Shown piece after piece: positions 42,826 through 51,841 of a stretch of DNA of 64,000 nt. The stretch is taken from assembly GCF_900637555.1 (NCBI RefSeq), contig NZ_LR134378.1, positions 1,932,001 to 1,996,000 on the forward strand, read 5' to 3'. Position 1 is the stretch's first letter, and each line of letters starts with the position of its first letter. Below the pieces are notes generated by a model. It made no database searches. It had not been told where the DNA came from and saw nothing but the letters and a program-made list of their open reading frames with translations. The translations under genes were made by a program, and so were the position numbers. This stretch comes from Lautropia mirabilis. GTDB taxonomy: Bacteria; Pseudomonadota; Gammaproteobacteria; Burkholderiales; Burkholderiaceae_E.

Positions 42826-44115
42826 TCAGGGCTTTTTCAGGTCCACCAGATAGGTGCCATCCAGTGGCACAGTCAGAAAGCGCCGGTTTACCTCGTCCAG
42901 CGTCTTCATGGCCATGCGTTCATCGAAACGGTCGGGATGGATCCAGCCGGCCAGCGCCTCGATGAACACCACGTGCAGCGGCGAGTCGTTGAAGGCGTGC
43001 CAGATGCCATGGGCGTTGCCGTTGCGGATGGCGGCCAGTGCGGAAAGGCGGTTGCCGTCGATGACCCGCTGCAGGCTGCTGCGGGCATCGGCCTCGCTGA
43101 TGCCGGTCCCGATGGTGAGCCCCTGGCTGGTGCGCTTGCCCGAGCCGGTGCCGGTGGCCACGTAGACCTGCGGGTTGCGGCTGTTGATGTATTCGAAGCC
43201 GAGCTTTCCGGTGGGGGTCTTCAGCACGTCGACACCGATGTTGTGCCCGCCGGCGTAGCTGATCATCTCGTTGAAGGTGCCCTGGCCGGGGGAGTTGCAG
43301 CAGTCGGTGCTGCCGGCGTGGGCATGCACGAACACGGGGGGCCGGTCCTTCGCGGGCAGGTCGGCCAGCCGGTTGGCCACAGCCTTCATGTGGCTTTCAT
43401 AGAAATCGATGAACTCGGCCGTGCGCTGCGGCTGGCTGATGGCCTGACCCAATGCCTTCAGGCTGGGCACGGTGTTTTCCAGCGGCTTCACGAAGAAGTC
43501 CACCACCAGCACCGGGATACCGGCGGCCGCGAAGCGCTTCATCATCAGCGATTCCTCGACGCTCTGCCGATCGGTGCCGCCGGCAAAGCGTGCCGTCAGC
43601 ACGATGAGATCCGGCCGCAGTGCCAGCGCCTGTTCCACCGAGAAGCTGTCGGCGGTGTGCCGTCCCACCAGGGGCACCTTGGCAATGCCCGGGAAGCGCT
43701 GCAGGTAGGTCTGATACTCGCGCGAGAAGGAGGTCTTGAACTCGTCCGACCAGCCGGCCAGGAGAGAGACCGGATCGGGCGTGAGCAGTGCCATGACCGG
43801 CATGTGCCGCGCCTGGGTCAGGATCACCCGCTTGGCGGGGGCCTTCAGCGTCACCTGGCGTCCCAGCACGTCGGTGACGGTGATGGGGCCGCTCTGGGGA
43901 GCTGCCTGGGCCGCCGGTGGCTCCGTGCCCGCTGCGTCGGCTGCCAGAAGGGGAACGGGCTGGAGCAGCAGTGCTGCCATCGGCAGTGCCGAGGCGGCCG
44001 TCAGGGTGCGGCGAACCGAGCGTTGCCATGTCCGCGTGCGCGACACGGTGGGGGCAGTCACGGCGCGGTTGCCGGATTCCGGGGTGGAGTGAAAGCGGGA
44101 AAACAGGGAAGCCAT
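42826..44115 (-). CDS. Siderophore ABC transporter substrate-binding protein
   Basis: 429 residues with a signal peptide after a basic N-terminus (hydrophobic core TLTAASALPMAALLL, predicted cleavage near residue 59). The mature part follows the periplasmic binding fold used for iron-siderophores and B12: ITVTDVLGRQVTLKAPAKRV, ALRPDLIVLTARFAGG and a C-terminal LAGWIHPDRFDER. It would deliver ferric siderophore to the FecCD permease encoded upstream. It is 95 bases after the ATPase gene and 90 bases before the ligase gene. Confidence 0.87.
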   Translation of the reverse strand: MASLFSRFHSTPESGNRAVTAPTVSRTRTWQRSVRRTLTAASALPMAALLLQPVPLLAADAAGTEPPAAQAAPQSGPITVTDVLGRQVTLKAPAKRVILTQARHMPVMALLTPDPVSLLAGWSDEFKTSFSREYQTYLQRFPGIAKVPLVGRHTADSFSVEQALALRPDLIVLTARFAGGTDRQSVEESLMMKRFAAAGIPVLVVDFFVKPLENTVPSLKALGQAISQPQRTAEFIDFYESHMKAVANRLADLPAKDRPPVFVHAHAGSTDCCNSPGQGTFNEMISYAGGHNIGVDVLKTPTGKLGFEYINSRNPQVYVATGTGSGKRTSQGLTIGTGISEADARSSLQRVIDGNRLSALAAIRNGNAHGIWHAFNDSPLHVVFIEALAGWIHPDRFDERMAMKTLDEVNRRFLTVPLDGTYLVDLKKP

Positions 44116-44210
44116 GTCTGATGAAGAATGCGGGCAAATGGCGGAGGCTGTGGAACGGGCTCCCGCCTGGATGAGAGGGACGAAGCCGGCAGCAGGCCGG
44201 CCGGATCGGG

Positions 44211-44996
44211 TTACTGCACGGGTTTCAGCAGCCCGTCCACCACCACCTGGGGCACCCCCTTCGAGCAGCGCTCCACACGTGCATTCACCCCGTAGCAGTC
44301 GGCCAGCGCCTGCGGGGTGATGACATCGGCCGGTGCGCCCTGGCCCAGCAGGCCGCCGTCGCGCACCAGCACGCAGCCGTCGCTGTGGCGCAGCGCGATG
44401 TTCAGGTCGTGCAGCACGATGAGGGTGATGAGGCCATGCTCGTGGGTCTCCTGACGCAGCAGGTCCATCACGTGGAACTGGTAGTTCAGGTCCAGGGCCG
44501 ACAGGGGTTCGTCCAGCAGCAGCAGCCGAGGCCGGCGAATGAGTGCCTGGGCAATGCCCACCAGCTGCTTCTGGCCGCCGGAGAGCTGATCGAGATAGCG
44601 CATGGCCAGATGGTCCACCCCCAGACGCTTGAGCAGTGCCATGACGGCTTCCAGCGTGACGTGCTCGGCCTCCTGCGAAAGGGACGAGGCGCGTGCGGCC
44701 ACCAGTACCGACTCCATCACGCGCAGGTGCACCGAGGCCGGCAGCGACTGCGGCAGGTAGACGACGTGGCGGGCTCGTTCGCGGAAGTCCAGCGAGGCGA
44801 GATCGGTGCCGTTGAGACGCACGGTGCCATGGCGGGGCGGCAGCAGGCCGGCCATGGCCTTGAGCAGCGTGGACTTGCCGGTACCGTTGGGCCCCAGCAG
44901 CGAGACCAGCTGGCCGGGGGCGATGGGCGAGAGCGTGAGCTTCTCGATGATGGTGCGGCTGCGGTAGGCAACCTTCAGGTCGTTCACTTCCAGCAT
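44211..44996 (-). CDS. Iron-siderophore ABC transporter ATP-binding protein (FepC family)
   Basis: 261 residues. Walker A GPNGTGKST at 35-43, signature LSGGQKQ near 138, Walker B RLLLLDEPLSALDL near 157 and the switch histidine in IVLHDLN. The layout is that of FepC/FhuC-type importers for ferric siderophores. It starts 11 bases after the permease stop and belongs to the same transcript. Confidence 0.93.
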   Translation of the reverse strand: MLEVNDLKVAYRSRTIIEKLTLSPIAPGQLVSLLGPNGTGKSTLLKAMAGLLPPRHGTVRLNGTDLASLDFRERARHVVYLPQSLPASVHLRVMESVLVAARASSLSQEAEHVTLEAVMALLKRLGVDHLAMRYLDQLSGGQKQLVGIAQALIRRPRLLLLDEPLSALDLNYQFHVMDLLRQETHEHGLITLIVLHDLNIALRHSDGCVLVRDGGLLGQGAPADVITPQALADCYGVNARVERCSKGVPQVVVDGLLKPVQ

Positions 44997-45007
44997 GGTG
45001 CTCTCCG

Positions 45008-46066
45008 TCAGCCGGCGCGTCGGCGCATGACCACCGACACGAAGAAGGGGACGCCGACCAGTGAGGTCACGATGCCCACCGGCACGATGACGCCCTCGAC
45101 GATGTTCTTGGAGGCGATGGAGGCCAGCGACAGGATCATCGCCCCGATGAGGGCGCTGCCCGGCAGGTAGAAGCGGTGGTCCTCGCCGAACAGCCGTCGG
45201 GCGATGTGGGGGGCGATGAGGCCGATGAAGCTGATGGTGCCCACCATGGACACGGCCAGTGCCGCCAGGAAGCTGATGCGCAGCAACGAGACGAGCCGCT
45301 GGCGCTTCACGTCGATGCCGAAGCTGATGGCGCGGTCCTCACCCAGCCGCAGCGCGGTGAGCTTCCACGCATCCTTCAAGCACAGCGGCAGGATGACGGC
45401 AAAGGCCAGCAGCATGCCACCCACCTTCGGCCAGGTGGCGCGCGACAGGCTGCCCATCGTCCAGAACACGAGGTTCTGCAGGTCTTCGGCGCTGGCGATG
45501 AACTGCATCAGCGACACCAGCGCATTGAAGGTGAAGACCAGCGCGATGCCCACCAGCACCATGCCCGAGCCGCTCATGCCGCCCCAGCGCGCCAGCACGT
45601 CCAGCAGCAGGGCCGAGAGGATGGCGAAGACGAAGGCGTTGCCGGCCACGGCCCACTCGGCCGGTAGCCAGGGCAGGCTCAGGTCCAGCACCAGGGCCAG
45701 CGAGGCACCAAAGGCCGCCGCCGACGAGATGCCCAGCGTGAACGGACTGGCCAGCGGGTTGGCCAGGATGGTCTGCATCTCGGCCCCGGCCAGGCCCAGG
45801 CCCAGGCCCACCACCACGGCCATGACGGCATAGGGCAGGCGCACGTCCCAGACGATCACGCTCGTGGTGGGCTCGGCCTGATCGGGCGAGAACAGCGTGC
45901 GCATCAGCTCTGACCAGCTCAGGCCGGACGGGCCCAGCATGAAGTCTGCCACCAGCGACAGCAGGATCACGGCCACGAAGACCGCCATCAGCAGCCAGCG
46001 CAGCTTCAGCAGGCGGGAATACTGCGTGCTGGCCTGGTCACCAGCGGGAAAGGGGGATGACGCCAT
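45008..46066 (-). CDS. Iron-siderophore ABC transporter permease (FecCD family)
   Basis: 352 residues with about ten membrane spans. Family features: GLGLGLAGAEMQTILANPLASPFTLGISSAAAFGA near one third of the length, and SMVGTISFIGLIAPHIARRL with GEDHR in the cytoplasmic coupling region. A single permease gene implies a homodimer, as for FecCD-type transporters with one gene. It is the first gene of the minus-strand siderophore locus. I found no confident promoter or Fur box upstream (46067-46130). Confidence 0.92.
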   Translation of the reverse strand: MASSPFPAGDQASTQYSRLLKLRWLLMAVFVAVILLSLVADFMLGPSGLSWSELMRTLFSPDQAEPTTSVIVWDVRLPYAVMAVVVGLGLGLAGAEMQTILANPLASPFTLGISSAAAFGASLALVLDLSLPWLPAEWAVAGNAFVFAILSALLLDVLARWGGMSGSGMVLVGIALVFTFNALVSLMQFIASAEDLQNLVFWTMGSLSRATWPKVGGMLLAFAVILPLCLKDAWKLTALRLGEDRAISFGIDVKRQRLVSLLRISFLAALAVSMVGTISFIGLIAPHIARRLFGEDHRFYLPGSALIGAMILSLASIASKNIVEGVIVPVGIVTSLVGVPFFVSVVMRRRAG

Positions 46067-46155
46067 GGGGAGAACCCGGGAATGAGATACGTTACTGACT
46101 GAGCGCGCTAGTGTAGCAGGCGCGCCCGGTCATGCAGCATTGTCCGGGAAAGCGA

Positions 46156-46221
46156 CGCGGCCGCTGGGCGGCCGCGATGCGTCATGGGTCATGTTTCGGG
46201 AAGCGGGTATTTCCCGAAACA
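46156..46221. terminator. Two hairpins between the CorC-type gene and the siderophore locus
   Basis: CGCGGCCGC/GCGGCCGCG (46156-46164 with 46168-46176) and an 11-bp perfect stem TGTTTCGGGAA/TTCCCGAAACA (46192-46202 with 46211-46221). Both lie downstream of the CorC-type gene and upstream of the permease gene. Neither has a T-run, so they may end the CorC transcript inefficiently or act otherwise. Confidence 0.5.
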
Positions 46222-46240
46222 GGTGACACCGGATGGGGGG

Positions 46241-47674
46241 TCAGTGATGCCCGGAGCGGTGCGAGTCGCCGTCGTGGCGATGGGCGCCGTCCTCGGTGTG
46301 CCCCGGGTGAGCGTCCTCGCGCGGGTCGTCGCCATCGAATCGGCTGTGCCCGTCACGTTCGACGTCAGGGTCTTCCTCGTCGGCATCTTCCCCGGGCAGG
46401 ATCGGGGTGGCCAGCACCTTGTCGATGCGCTTGCCGTCCATGTCCACGACCTCGAACTTCCATTTGTCCCAGGTGAGGATGTCGCCGGTCTGCGGCATGC
46501 GGCCCAGCAGCAGCATCATCATGCCCGAGAGTGCCTGGTAGCGTTCCTTGTCCTCTTCGGGCACGGTGGCCAGGTTCAGCCGATCCTTCAGTTCGGGGAT
46601 GGGAATCAGCCCGTCCAGCAGCCACGAACCGTCGGCCCGCTGCAGTGCCCAGCTGTCATCATCGTCGGGCGAGGTGAACTCGCCGGTGATGGCCTCCAGC
46701 AGGTCCTGCAGTGTCACCAGACCCTGGACCTCGCCGTACTCGTCCAGCACCAGGGCAATCTGCGTGTTGGAGTTGCGGATGTTCTCCAGCAGTTCCATGC
46801 CGGTGAGGGTCTCGGGCACGTACAGCACTTCCTGCAGGTTCTGCGAGAAGTCGATGCTCTCGCCGCGCAGCGACTGCGCCAGCAGCTGCTTGGTGTGGAT
46901 GATGCCCAGGACATCGTCCAGGCCGCCACGGCACACCGGGAAGCGCGAGTGCTCGTATTCGGCCACCTTCTGCAGGTTCTCCTCCTGCGGATCTTCCACG
47001 TCCAGGAACACCACGTCACTGCGGGGAACCATCAGCGAGGAGATCTGGCGCTCGTCCAGGCGGAACACGTTGCGCACCATGACGTGCTCGCTCTGCTCGA
47101 TGACCCCGGACTCGGAGCCTTCGGCCAGCAGCGCGTGGATTTCCTCTTCCGTCACCTTCTGCTCGGTGTCCGGATCAACGCCCATGCTGCGCAGGATCAG
47201 GTTGGTGGAACCGGTGAGCGCCATCACGAACGGGCGCGAGACCAGCGACAGGACGCCCATGGGACGGGCGGCCAGCCGGGCCACGGTCTCGGCGCTGATC
47301 TGGCCCAGACGTTTGGGAACCAGTTCGCCGACAACGATGGCCACATAGGTGACCAGCACGACCACCAGCGTGGTGGCCAGCATCTCGGCCGTCTTCTGGG
47401 CCACGCCCAGCGACAGCAGCCAGCGCGCCAGCGGTTCGGCGAAGGCGGCCTGACCGACGATACCGTTCAGCACCCCGATGGAGGTGATGCCGATCTGGAT
47501 GGTGGAGAGAAAGCGGGTGGGGTCTTCACCGAGGGCCAGGGCGGCCGCGGCGCTCTTGTCGCCTTCGGCCACCAGACGCTGCAGTCGCGCCTTGCGCGCC
47601 GTGAGCAGCGCCACTTCGGACATGGCGAACAGGCCGTTGAGCACGATCAGGCCCAGCAGGACAGCAGCTTCCAT
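46241..47674 (-). CDS. CorC/HlyC-family protein: CNNM membrane domain, CBS pair, transporter-associated domain
   Basis: 477 residues from the ATG at 47674, which has CAGGAGAG six bases upstream. An N-terminal CNNM domain with about four membrane spans (LIVLNGLFAMSEVALLTARK; STIQIGITSIGVLNG), a CBS domain pair (about 205-330; MVPRSDVVFLDV and LVTLQDLLEAITGEF) and a CorC/HlyC C-terminal domain (about 345-430). These proteins are linked to magnesium/cobalt homeostasis. Unusual is the last 40 residues, an Asp/His-rich tail with about ten histidines that could bind metal. Confidence 0.9.
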   Translation of the reverse strand: MEAAVLLGLIVLNGLFAMSEVALLTARKARLQRLVAEGDKSAAAALALGEDPTRFLSTIQIGITSIGVLNGIVGQAAFAEPLARWLLSLGVAQKTAEMLATTLVVVLVTYVAIVVGELVPKRLGQISAETVARLAARPMGVLSLVSRPFVMALTGSTNLILRSMGVDPDTEQKVTEEEIHALLAEGSESGVIEQSEHVMVRNVFRLDERQISSLMVPRSDVVFLDVEDPQEENLQKVAEYEHSRFPVCRGGLDDVLGIIHTKQLLAQSLRGESIDFSQNLQEVLYVPETLTGMELLENIRNSNTQIALVLDEYGEVQGLVTLQDLLEAITGEFTSPDDDDSWALQRADGSWLLDGLIPIPELKDRLNLATVPEEDKERYQALSGMMMLLLGRMPQTGDILTWDKWKFEVVDMDGKRIDKVLATPILPGEDADEEDPDVERDGHSRFDGDDPREDAHPGHTEDGAHRHDGDSHRSGHH

Positions 47675-48195
47675 CAGCGGCTCTCCTGGAGGGACAGGGC
47701 CTGGCGGGACGGGATGCAGGCCGTGATCATGGATCCGCACATCTGCGCCCGGTCATCCATGTCGGCGGGCTGCCCGAAGGCGGGAGTGAAAAAGGGGGTG
47801 CCGCAACGCTGGCGGGACGGGGGCTCTGGCTCGGTGATCATCGACACGGACCGTGGCACGTGCCCTGATTGCCTGCCGGGCTTCTGGATGAGCCCTGGGC
47901 GGGCCGGCACGGGGTGGTCCGAAAAGTGCTAGGGAAGGGCCGATTATAACGAGAGCCCTTCCCATCACGAAGCCTTGGACCCCGGCTGTCGTGTTTTATG
48001 GGGAAACGATTCGTGCCGGATCGGACGGCTGGCCGTCCGGCGGCAGGAAGGCATGGACAGAAGGCGCTTGGCCGTCCGGAGCATGCGCGGACATGCCCCG
48101 GGTGCCGTGGTGCACCGGTCCGGTAGCGGTGCAGGTCGTGTCCGGGCAGCGTGCAGGACAACGTGTCGGTACGTGTGAGCTGCCCGAGGGCGTGT
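47675..48195. other. 521-bp intergenic stretch between argH and the CorC-type gene
   Basis: No supportable gene. It contains an inverted repeat GGGAAGGGC/GCCCTTCCC (47932-47940 with 47955-47963; 14-base loop, AT-rich centre) that could be an argH terminator or an operator, and GC-rich sequence of no clear character elsewhere. Confidence 0.5.
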
Positions 48196-49596
48196 TCAGG
48201 CGCTGGCCAGTCGTGCCCTGTGACGTGCGATGGCGGCGCGTACCTGAGCCGGGGCTGTGCCGCCGATGTGGTTGCGTGCGTTCACCGACCCTTCCAGAGT
48301 GAGCGTCTCCAGCACGTCATCGCCCACCAGCGGGCTCAGGGCCTTCAGGCGCTCGCGGCCCAGACCGGCCAGGTCCACGCCGGCGTCGGACGCTTCGCGC
48401 ACGGCCTGGGCCACCAGTTCGTGGGCATCCCGGAAGGGCAGGCCGCGCTTGACCAGATAGTCAGCAAGGTCGGTGGCGGTGGAAAAGCCCTCGGCCGCGG
48501 CCTGACGCATGCGCTCGGCGCGCACCTGGATGCCGGTGGTCATGTCGGCAAAGAGGCGCAGCGTGGCCACCAGGGTGTCCACGGTGTCAAAGAGCGGCTC
48601 CTTGTCTTCCTGGTTGTCCTTGTTGTAGGCCAGCGGCTGCCCCTTCATCAGCGTGAGCAGCGCCATCAGGTGGCCATAGACGCGACCGGTCTTGCCGCGG
48701 ACCAGCTCGGGCACGTCGGGGTTCTTCTTCTGCGGCATGATCGACGAGCCGGTGCAGTAGCGGTCCGACAGGTCGATGAAGCCGACCCGGGGCGACATCC
48801 AGTTCACCAGCTCTTCGGAGAAGCGCGACAGGTGCATCATGAGCAGGCTGGCGTCGGCGCAGAACTCGATGGCGAAGTCGCGATCGGAGACGGCGTCCAG
48901 CGAGTTCTCGCATACGCCATCGAAACCCAGCGTGCGCGCCACGTGTTCGCGGTCGATGGGGAAGGTGGTGCCGGCCAGCGCGGCAGCTCCCAGCGGCAGC
49001 CGGTTGATGCGGCGGCGGGTGTCGGCCAGGCGCCCGGCATCGCGCGACAGCATCTCCACATAGGCCAGCAGGTGGTGGCCGAAGGTGACAGGCTGTGCCA
49101 CCTGCAGGTGGGTGAAGCCGGGCATGATCGTGTCGGCGTGTTGTTCGGCCAGCGCCAGCAGCGCTTCCTGCAGCGCACGCAGCAGGGTCAGGATCTCGTC
49201 GGTGGCATCGCGCAGCCACAGGCGGATGTCGGTGGCGACCTGGTCGTTGCGCGAGCGGGCCGTGTGCAGGCGCTTGCCGGCGTCGCCGACCAGCTCGGTC
49301 AGGCGCTTCTCGATGTTGAGGTGAACATCCTCCAGATCCAGCGACCACTCGAAGCGGCCGGCGGCGATCTCCTCACGAATGGTTGTAAAACCACGCTGGA
49401 TTGACGCCAGATCGCTTTCACTCAGAATGCCGGTCGCGGCAAGCATGGCGGCGTGGGCCAGCGACCCCCGGATGTCGACCTCGGCCAGGCGCTGGTCGAA
49501 GTCCACCGAGGCCGTGTAGCGTTTCACCAGATCGGACACGGGTTCGGAGAACCGTGCCGACCATGCCTTGTTCTTGTTGCCAAATTGTCCGGTCAT
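48196..49596 (-). CDS. argH: Argininosuccinate lyase
   Basis: 466 residues, usual length. It cleaves argininosuccinate to arginine and fumarate, the last step of arginine synthesis. N-terminal [20 protein letters not shown] is the family opening; the substrate-binding [13 protein letters not shown] and the signature [12 protein letters not shown] (catalytic Ser near 283) are intact. It is divergent from the LytS-type kinase gene, with only 14 bases between the two start codons. Confidence 0.97.
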   Translation of the reverse strand: MTGQFGNKNKAWSARFSEPVSDLVKRYTASVDFDQRLAEVDIRGSLAHAAMLAATGILSESDLASIQRGFTTIREEIAAGRFEWSLDLEDVHLNIEKRLTELVGDAGKRLHTARSRNDQVATDIRLWLRDATDEILTLLRALQEALLALAEQHADTIMPGFTHLQVAQPVTFGHHLLAYVEMLSRDAGRLADTRRRINRLPLGAAALAGTTFPIDREHVARTLGFDGVCENSLDAVSDRDFAIEFCADASLLMMHLSRFSEELVNWMSPRVGFIDLSDRYCTGSSIMPQKKNPDVPELVRGKTGRVYGHLMALLTLMKGQPLAYNKDNQEDKEPLFDTVDTLVATLRLFADMTTGIQVRAERMRQAAAEGFSTATDLADYLVKRGLPFRDAHELVAQAVREASDAGVDLAGLGRERLKALSPLVGDDVLETLTLEGSVNARNHIGGTAPAQVRAAIARHRARLASA

Positions 49597-49610
49597 GTGA
49601 TGGATCTTCT

Positions 49611-50867
49611 ATGAGTAGTGTGATGCAGTCGGCCCCCGGGCCGGCACCCGGTGCGCAGGAACCGACAGGTTCGGGCACCAGCCCGCAGCCTGGGAGCGGG
49701 AATGGCGATGTCGCTGCAAATTATAAGGACAAGCCCGCCGCGGGCGGCCCGGCCGATTCGGGAGAGGGCGCCAAGGCACGGCGCCAGAGCGAGGGGGCGC
49801 CTGCGCCGGTCATCCCCGAGTTCTGCAGCCCGGGCGTCTTCTCGCGCACGCTGCTGCTGGTGCATCTGGGCGTGCTGGCCGTGCTGGGGGCGTCGGTCAG
49901 TCTCTGGGATGATGGCAACCGGGCCCTGGACACGCTCTTCTATCTGCTGACCATCTTCGAGCCCTCGATGCTGCTGGCCATGCTGCTGCTGTGCCTGGCG
50001 CGCAAGAAGGTCAATGGTCTGAGCCAGCGCATGCAGTGGGTCTTCGGGCTGCTCATTCCCGGCGCGATCGGGGGTGTGGTCAGCCTGGTGGTCGGCAATG
50101 TGCAACGGGTGGCAGCCGGCGAGCATCGTGATGCCTACGTGCCGCTCCTGCATGACGCGCTGGGTGCCGCGCTGTGTGCCGTGCTGGTGGCCGGGGGCGT
50201 CTATCGCTATTTCCGCCTTCGCGGTCGTGCCTATGCGCCGTCATTTTCCGAGGCGCGGCTGCAGGCGCTGCAGGCCCGCATCCGTCCGCACTTCCTCTTC
50301 AACAGTCTCAATACGGTGCTGGGCCTGATTCGTTCAAACCCGAAGCTTGCCGAGAGCACGCTGGAGAATCTGGCCGACCTGTTCCGCGTCTTCATGCGTG
50401 ATGCCCGCGAGATGGTGCCGCTGGACGACGAGGTGGTGACCTGCAAGGAATATCTGGCGATCGAGAAACTGCGACTGGCGCCGCGTCTGGATGTCTGCTG
50501 GAAGATCGACGGCATGCCGGGTGATGCACTGGTGCCTTCGCTGCTGCTGCAGCCGTTGCTGGAAAATGCCGTTCACCACGGCATCGAACCGCGTACCGAG
50601 ACGGGGGTGTTGAATATTTGCATCACCCTGGTGGGGGAGCGCGTGCGGGTCGAGATCGATAATCCCATTTCTACAACAGTAGCGTCGCGTCCAGGTAACC
50701 AAATGGCCCTGTCCAACGTGCGGGAGCGATTGATGCTGCTTTATGATATGGCGGCCGAACTGAGAACAGGTCCGCAGGGCGACCGTTATCAGGTACTGCT
50801 TGAATTCCCCTACCGCAAAGAGAGACGACGACGAGATGTCCGACGCCACTTCAATCCTGATCGTTGA
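49611..50867 (+). CDS. LytS/AlgZ-type sensor histidine kinase
   Basis: 418 residues from the ATG at 49611. A Pro/Gly/Ala-rich N-terminus of about 75 residues is followed by four membrane spans (about 80-205) and a His_kinase domain of the LytS type: RIRPHFLFNSLN with phospho-His near 226, LLLQPLLENAVHHG near 318 and MALSNVRERLMLLY. It lacks any extracellular sensor domain of size. It overlaps the regulator gene downstream by 32 bases and is divergent from argH, an order typical of Burkholderiales and resembling algZ-algR next to argH in pseudomonads. Confidence 0.9.
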   Translation: MSSVMQSAPGPAPGAQEPTGSGTSPQPGSGNGDVAANYKDKPAAGGPADSGEGAKARRQSEGAPAPVIPEFCSPGVFSRTLLLVHLGVLAVLGASVSLWDDGNRALDTLFYLLTIFEPSMLLAMLLLCLARKKVNGLSQRMQWVFGLLIPGAIGGVVSLVVGNVQRVAAGEHRDAYVPLLHDALGAALCAVLVAGGVYRYFRLRGRAYAPSFSEARLQALQARIRPHFLFNSLNTVLGLIRSNPKLAESTLENLADLFRVFMRDAREMVPLDDEVVTCKEYLAIEKLRLAPRLDVCWKIDGMPGDALVPSLLLQPLLENAVHHGIEPRTETGVLNICITLVGERVRVEIDNPISTTVASRPGNQMALSNVRERLMLLYDMAAELRTGPQGDRYQVLLEFPYRKERRRRDVRRHFNPDR

Positions 50868-51642
50868 TGACGAGGCGCCTGCGCGCGCCCGGCTGAGAGA
50901 GGTTCTGGCCGATCTGGCGCCGGAGTTTCCGCATCGCATCGTCGGCGAGGCATCCAACGCGCCCGAAGCACTGGCGCAGATCGAGTCGCAGCGTCCGCAG
51001 GTGGTGCTGATGGACGTGCAGATGCCGGGCATGACCGGCATCGAGCTGGCACGGCACATTTCCGCGCGTGCCGGTGAAAGCGACGGCAGCGATCCCAAGC
51101 CGATGCCGCTGATGATCTTCGTCACGGCCTTCGACGAATTTGCGGTCGACGCCTTCGAAGTCAACGCACTGGACTACCTGCTCAAGCCCGTGCGCGCCCA
51201 GCGTCTGCTGGCTGCGCTGCTGCGTGCCCGCACGCTGATTCCGTCCGAGCATCTGGATGCCATCGACGCGCTGGCCAAGGCCACCAACACCCGTCGTCGT
51301 CACCTGTCGGTGCACGAGCGTGGTCGCGTCATCCTGGTGGCGCTGGAGCAGGTGATCTACCTGAAGGCCGAACTGAAATACATCACGGTGCGCACGCGCG
51401 AGCGTGAATACCTGATCGAGGAATCGCTCACCTCGCTCGAAGAGGAATTCAGTGACCGCTTCGTGCGCATCCACCGCAACGCGCTGGTGGCACGCCCGTC
51501 CATCGCCGGCTTCGAGCGCGTCTCGCCCTCGGGCGAAGGCGAGTCGGGCGACCCGTACTGGCAGGTGGTGCTGCGCGAGGTGCCCGATCGTCTGCCGGTC
51601 AGCCGTCGTCAGTGGTCCATCGTCAAGGGCCTGGTCAGCTGA
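50836..51642 (+). CDS. LytTR-family response regulator (AlgR-like)
   Basis: 268 residues. Receiver domain with Asp11/12, phosphoacceptor Asp60 in [10 protein letters not shown] and Lys near 119 in YLLKPVRA; C-terminal LytTR DNA-binding domain including [15 protein letters not shown] and [12 protein letters not shown] chose the ATG at 50836 because the receiver fold starts there; it lies within the last codons of the kinase gene. Adjacent hemC and an intrinsic terminator follow. Confidence 0.92.
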   Translation: MSDATSILIVDDEAPARARLREVLADLAPEFPHRIVGEASNAPEALAQIESQRPQVVLMDVQMPGMTGIELARHISARAGESDGSDPKPMPLMIFVTAFDEFAVDAFEVNALDYLLKPVRAQRLLAALLRARTLIPSEHLDAIDALAKATNTRRRHLSVHERGRVILVALEQVIYLKAELKYITVRTREREYLIEESLTSLEEEFSDRFVRIHRNALVARPSIAGFERVSPSGEGESGDPYWQVVLREVPDRLPVSRRQWSIVKGLVS

Positions 51643-51693
51643 CCCGCTTCAGTCGAGATCTTCCCGCCTGGGTTTCCATCCGGGCTGCACGCA

Positions 51694-51724
51694 GGGGCCG
51701 GTTCTTCCGGCCCCTTGTCTTTCT
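51694..51724 (+). terminator. Terminator after the LytTR regulator gene
   Basis: GGGGCCGG (51694-51701) pairs perfectly with CCGGCCCC (51707-51714) around TTCTT, followed by TTGTCTTTCT. It lies 52 bases after the regulator stop. Confidence 0.85.
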
Positions 51725-51759
51725 GGCGCGGCTGGCGTGCGTTCTGGCGCCCAAGCTCC

Positions 51760-51765
51760 TAGAAT
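51760..51765 (+). promoter_or_regulatory. Possible -10 element for hemC
   Basis: TAGAAT lies about 77 bases before the hemC start and just after the regulator's terminator, so a promoter is expected here. I see no good -35 match at the usual distance. Confidence 0.3.
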
Positions 51766-51841
51766 TCCGCTGGCGGGGTCGAATCCCCGATCCTGCCCTG
51801 ATGCCGCCTGGCATCCTGTCATTTTCTGGAGCGCGCGCCGC

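Noticed and set aside
46067-46140. Fur box before the siderophore permease gene
   Set aside because: CAGTAACGTATCTCATTCC resembles the consensus too weakly to report as a feature.
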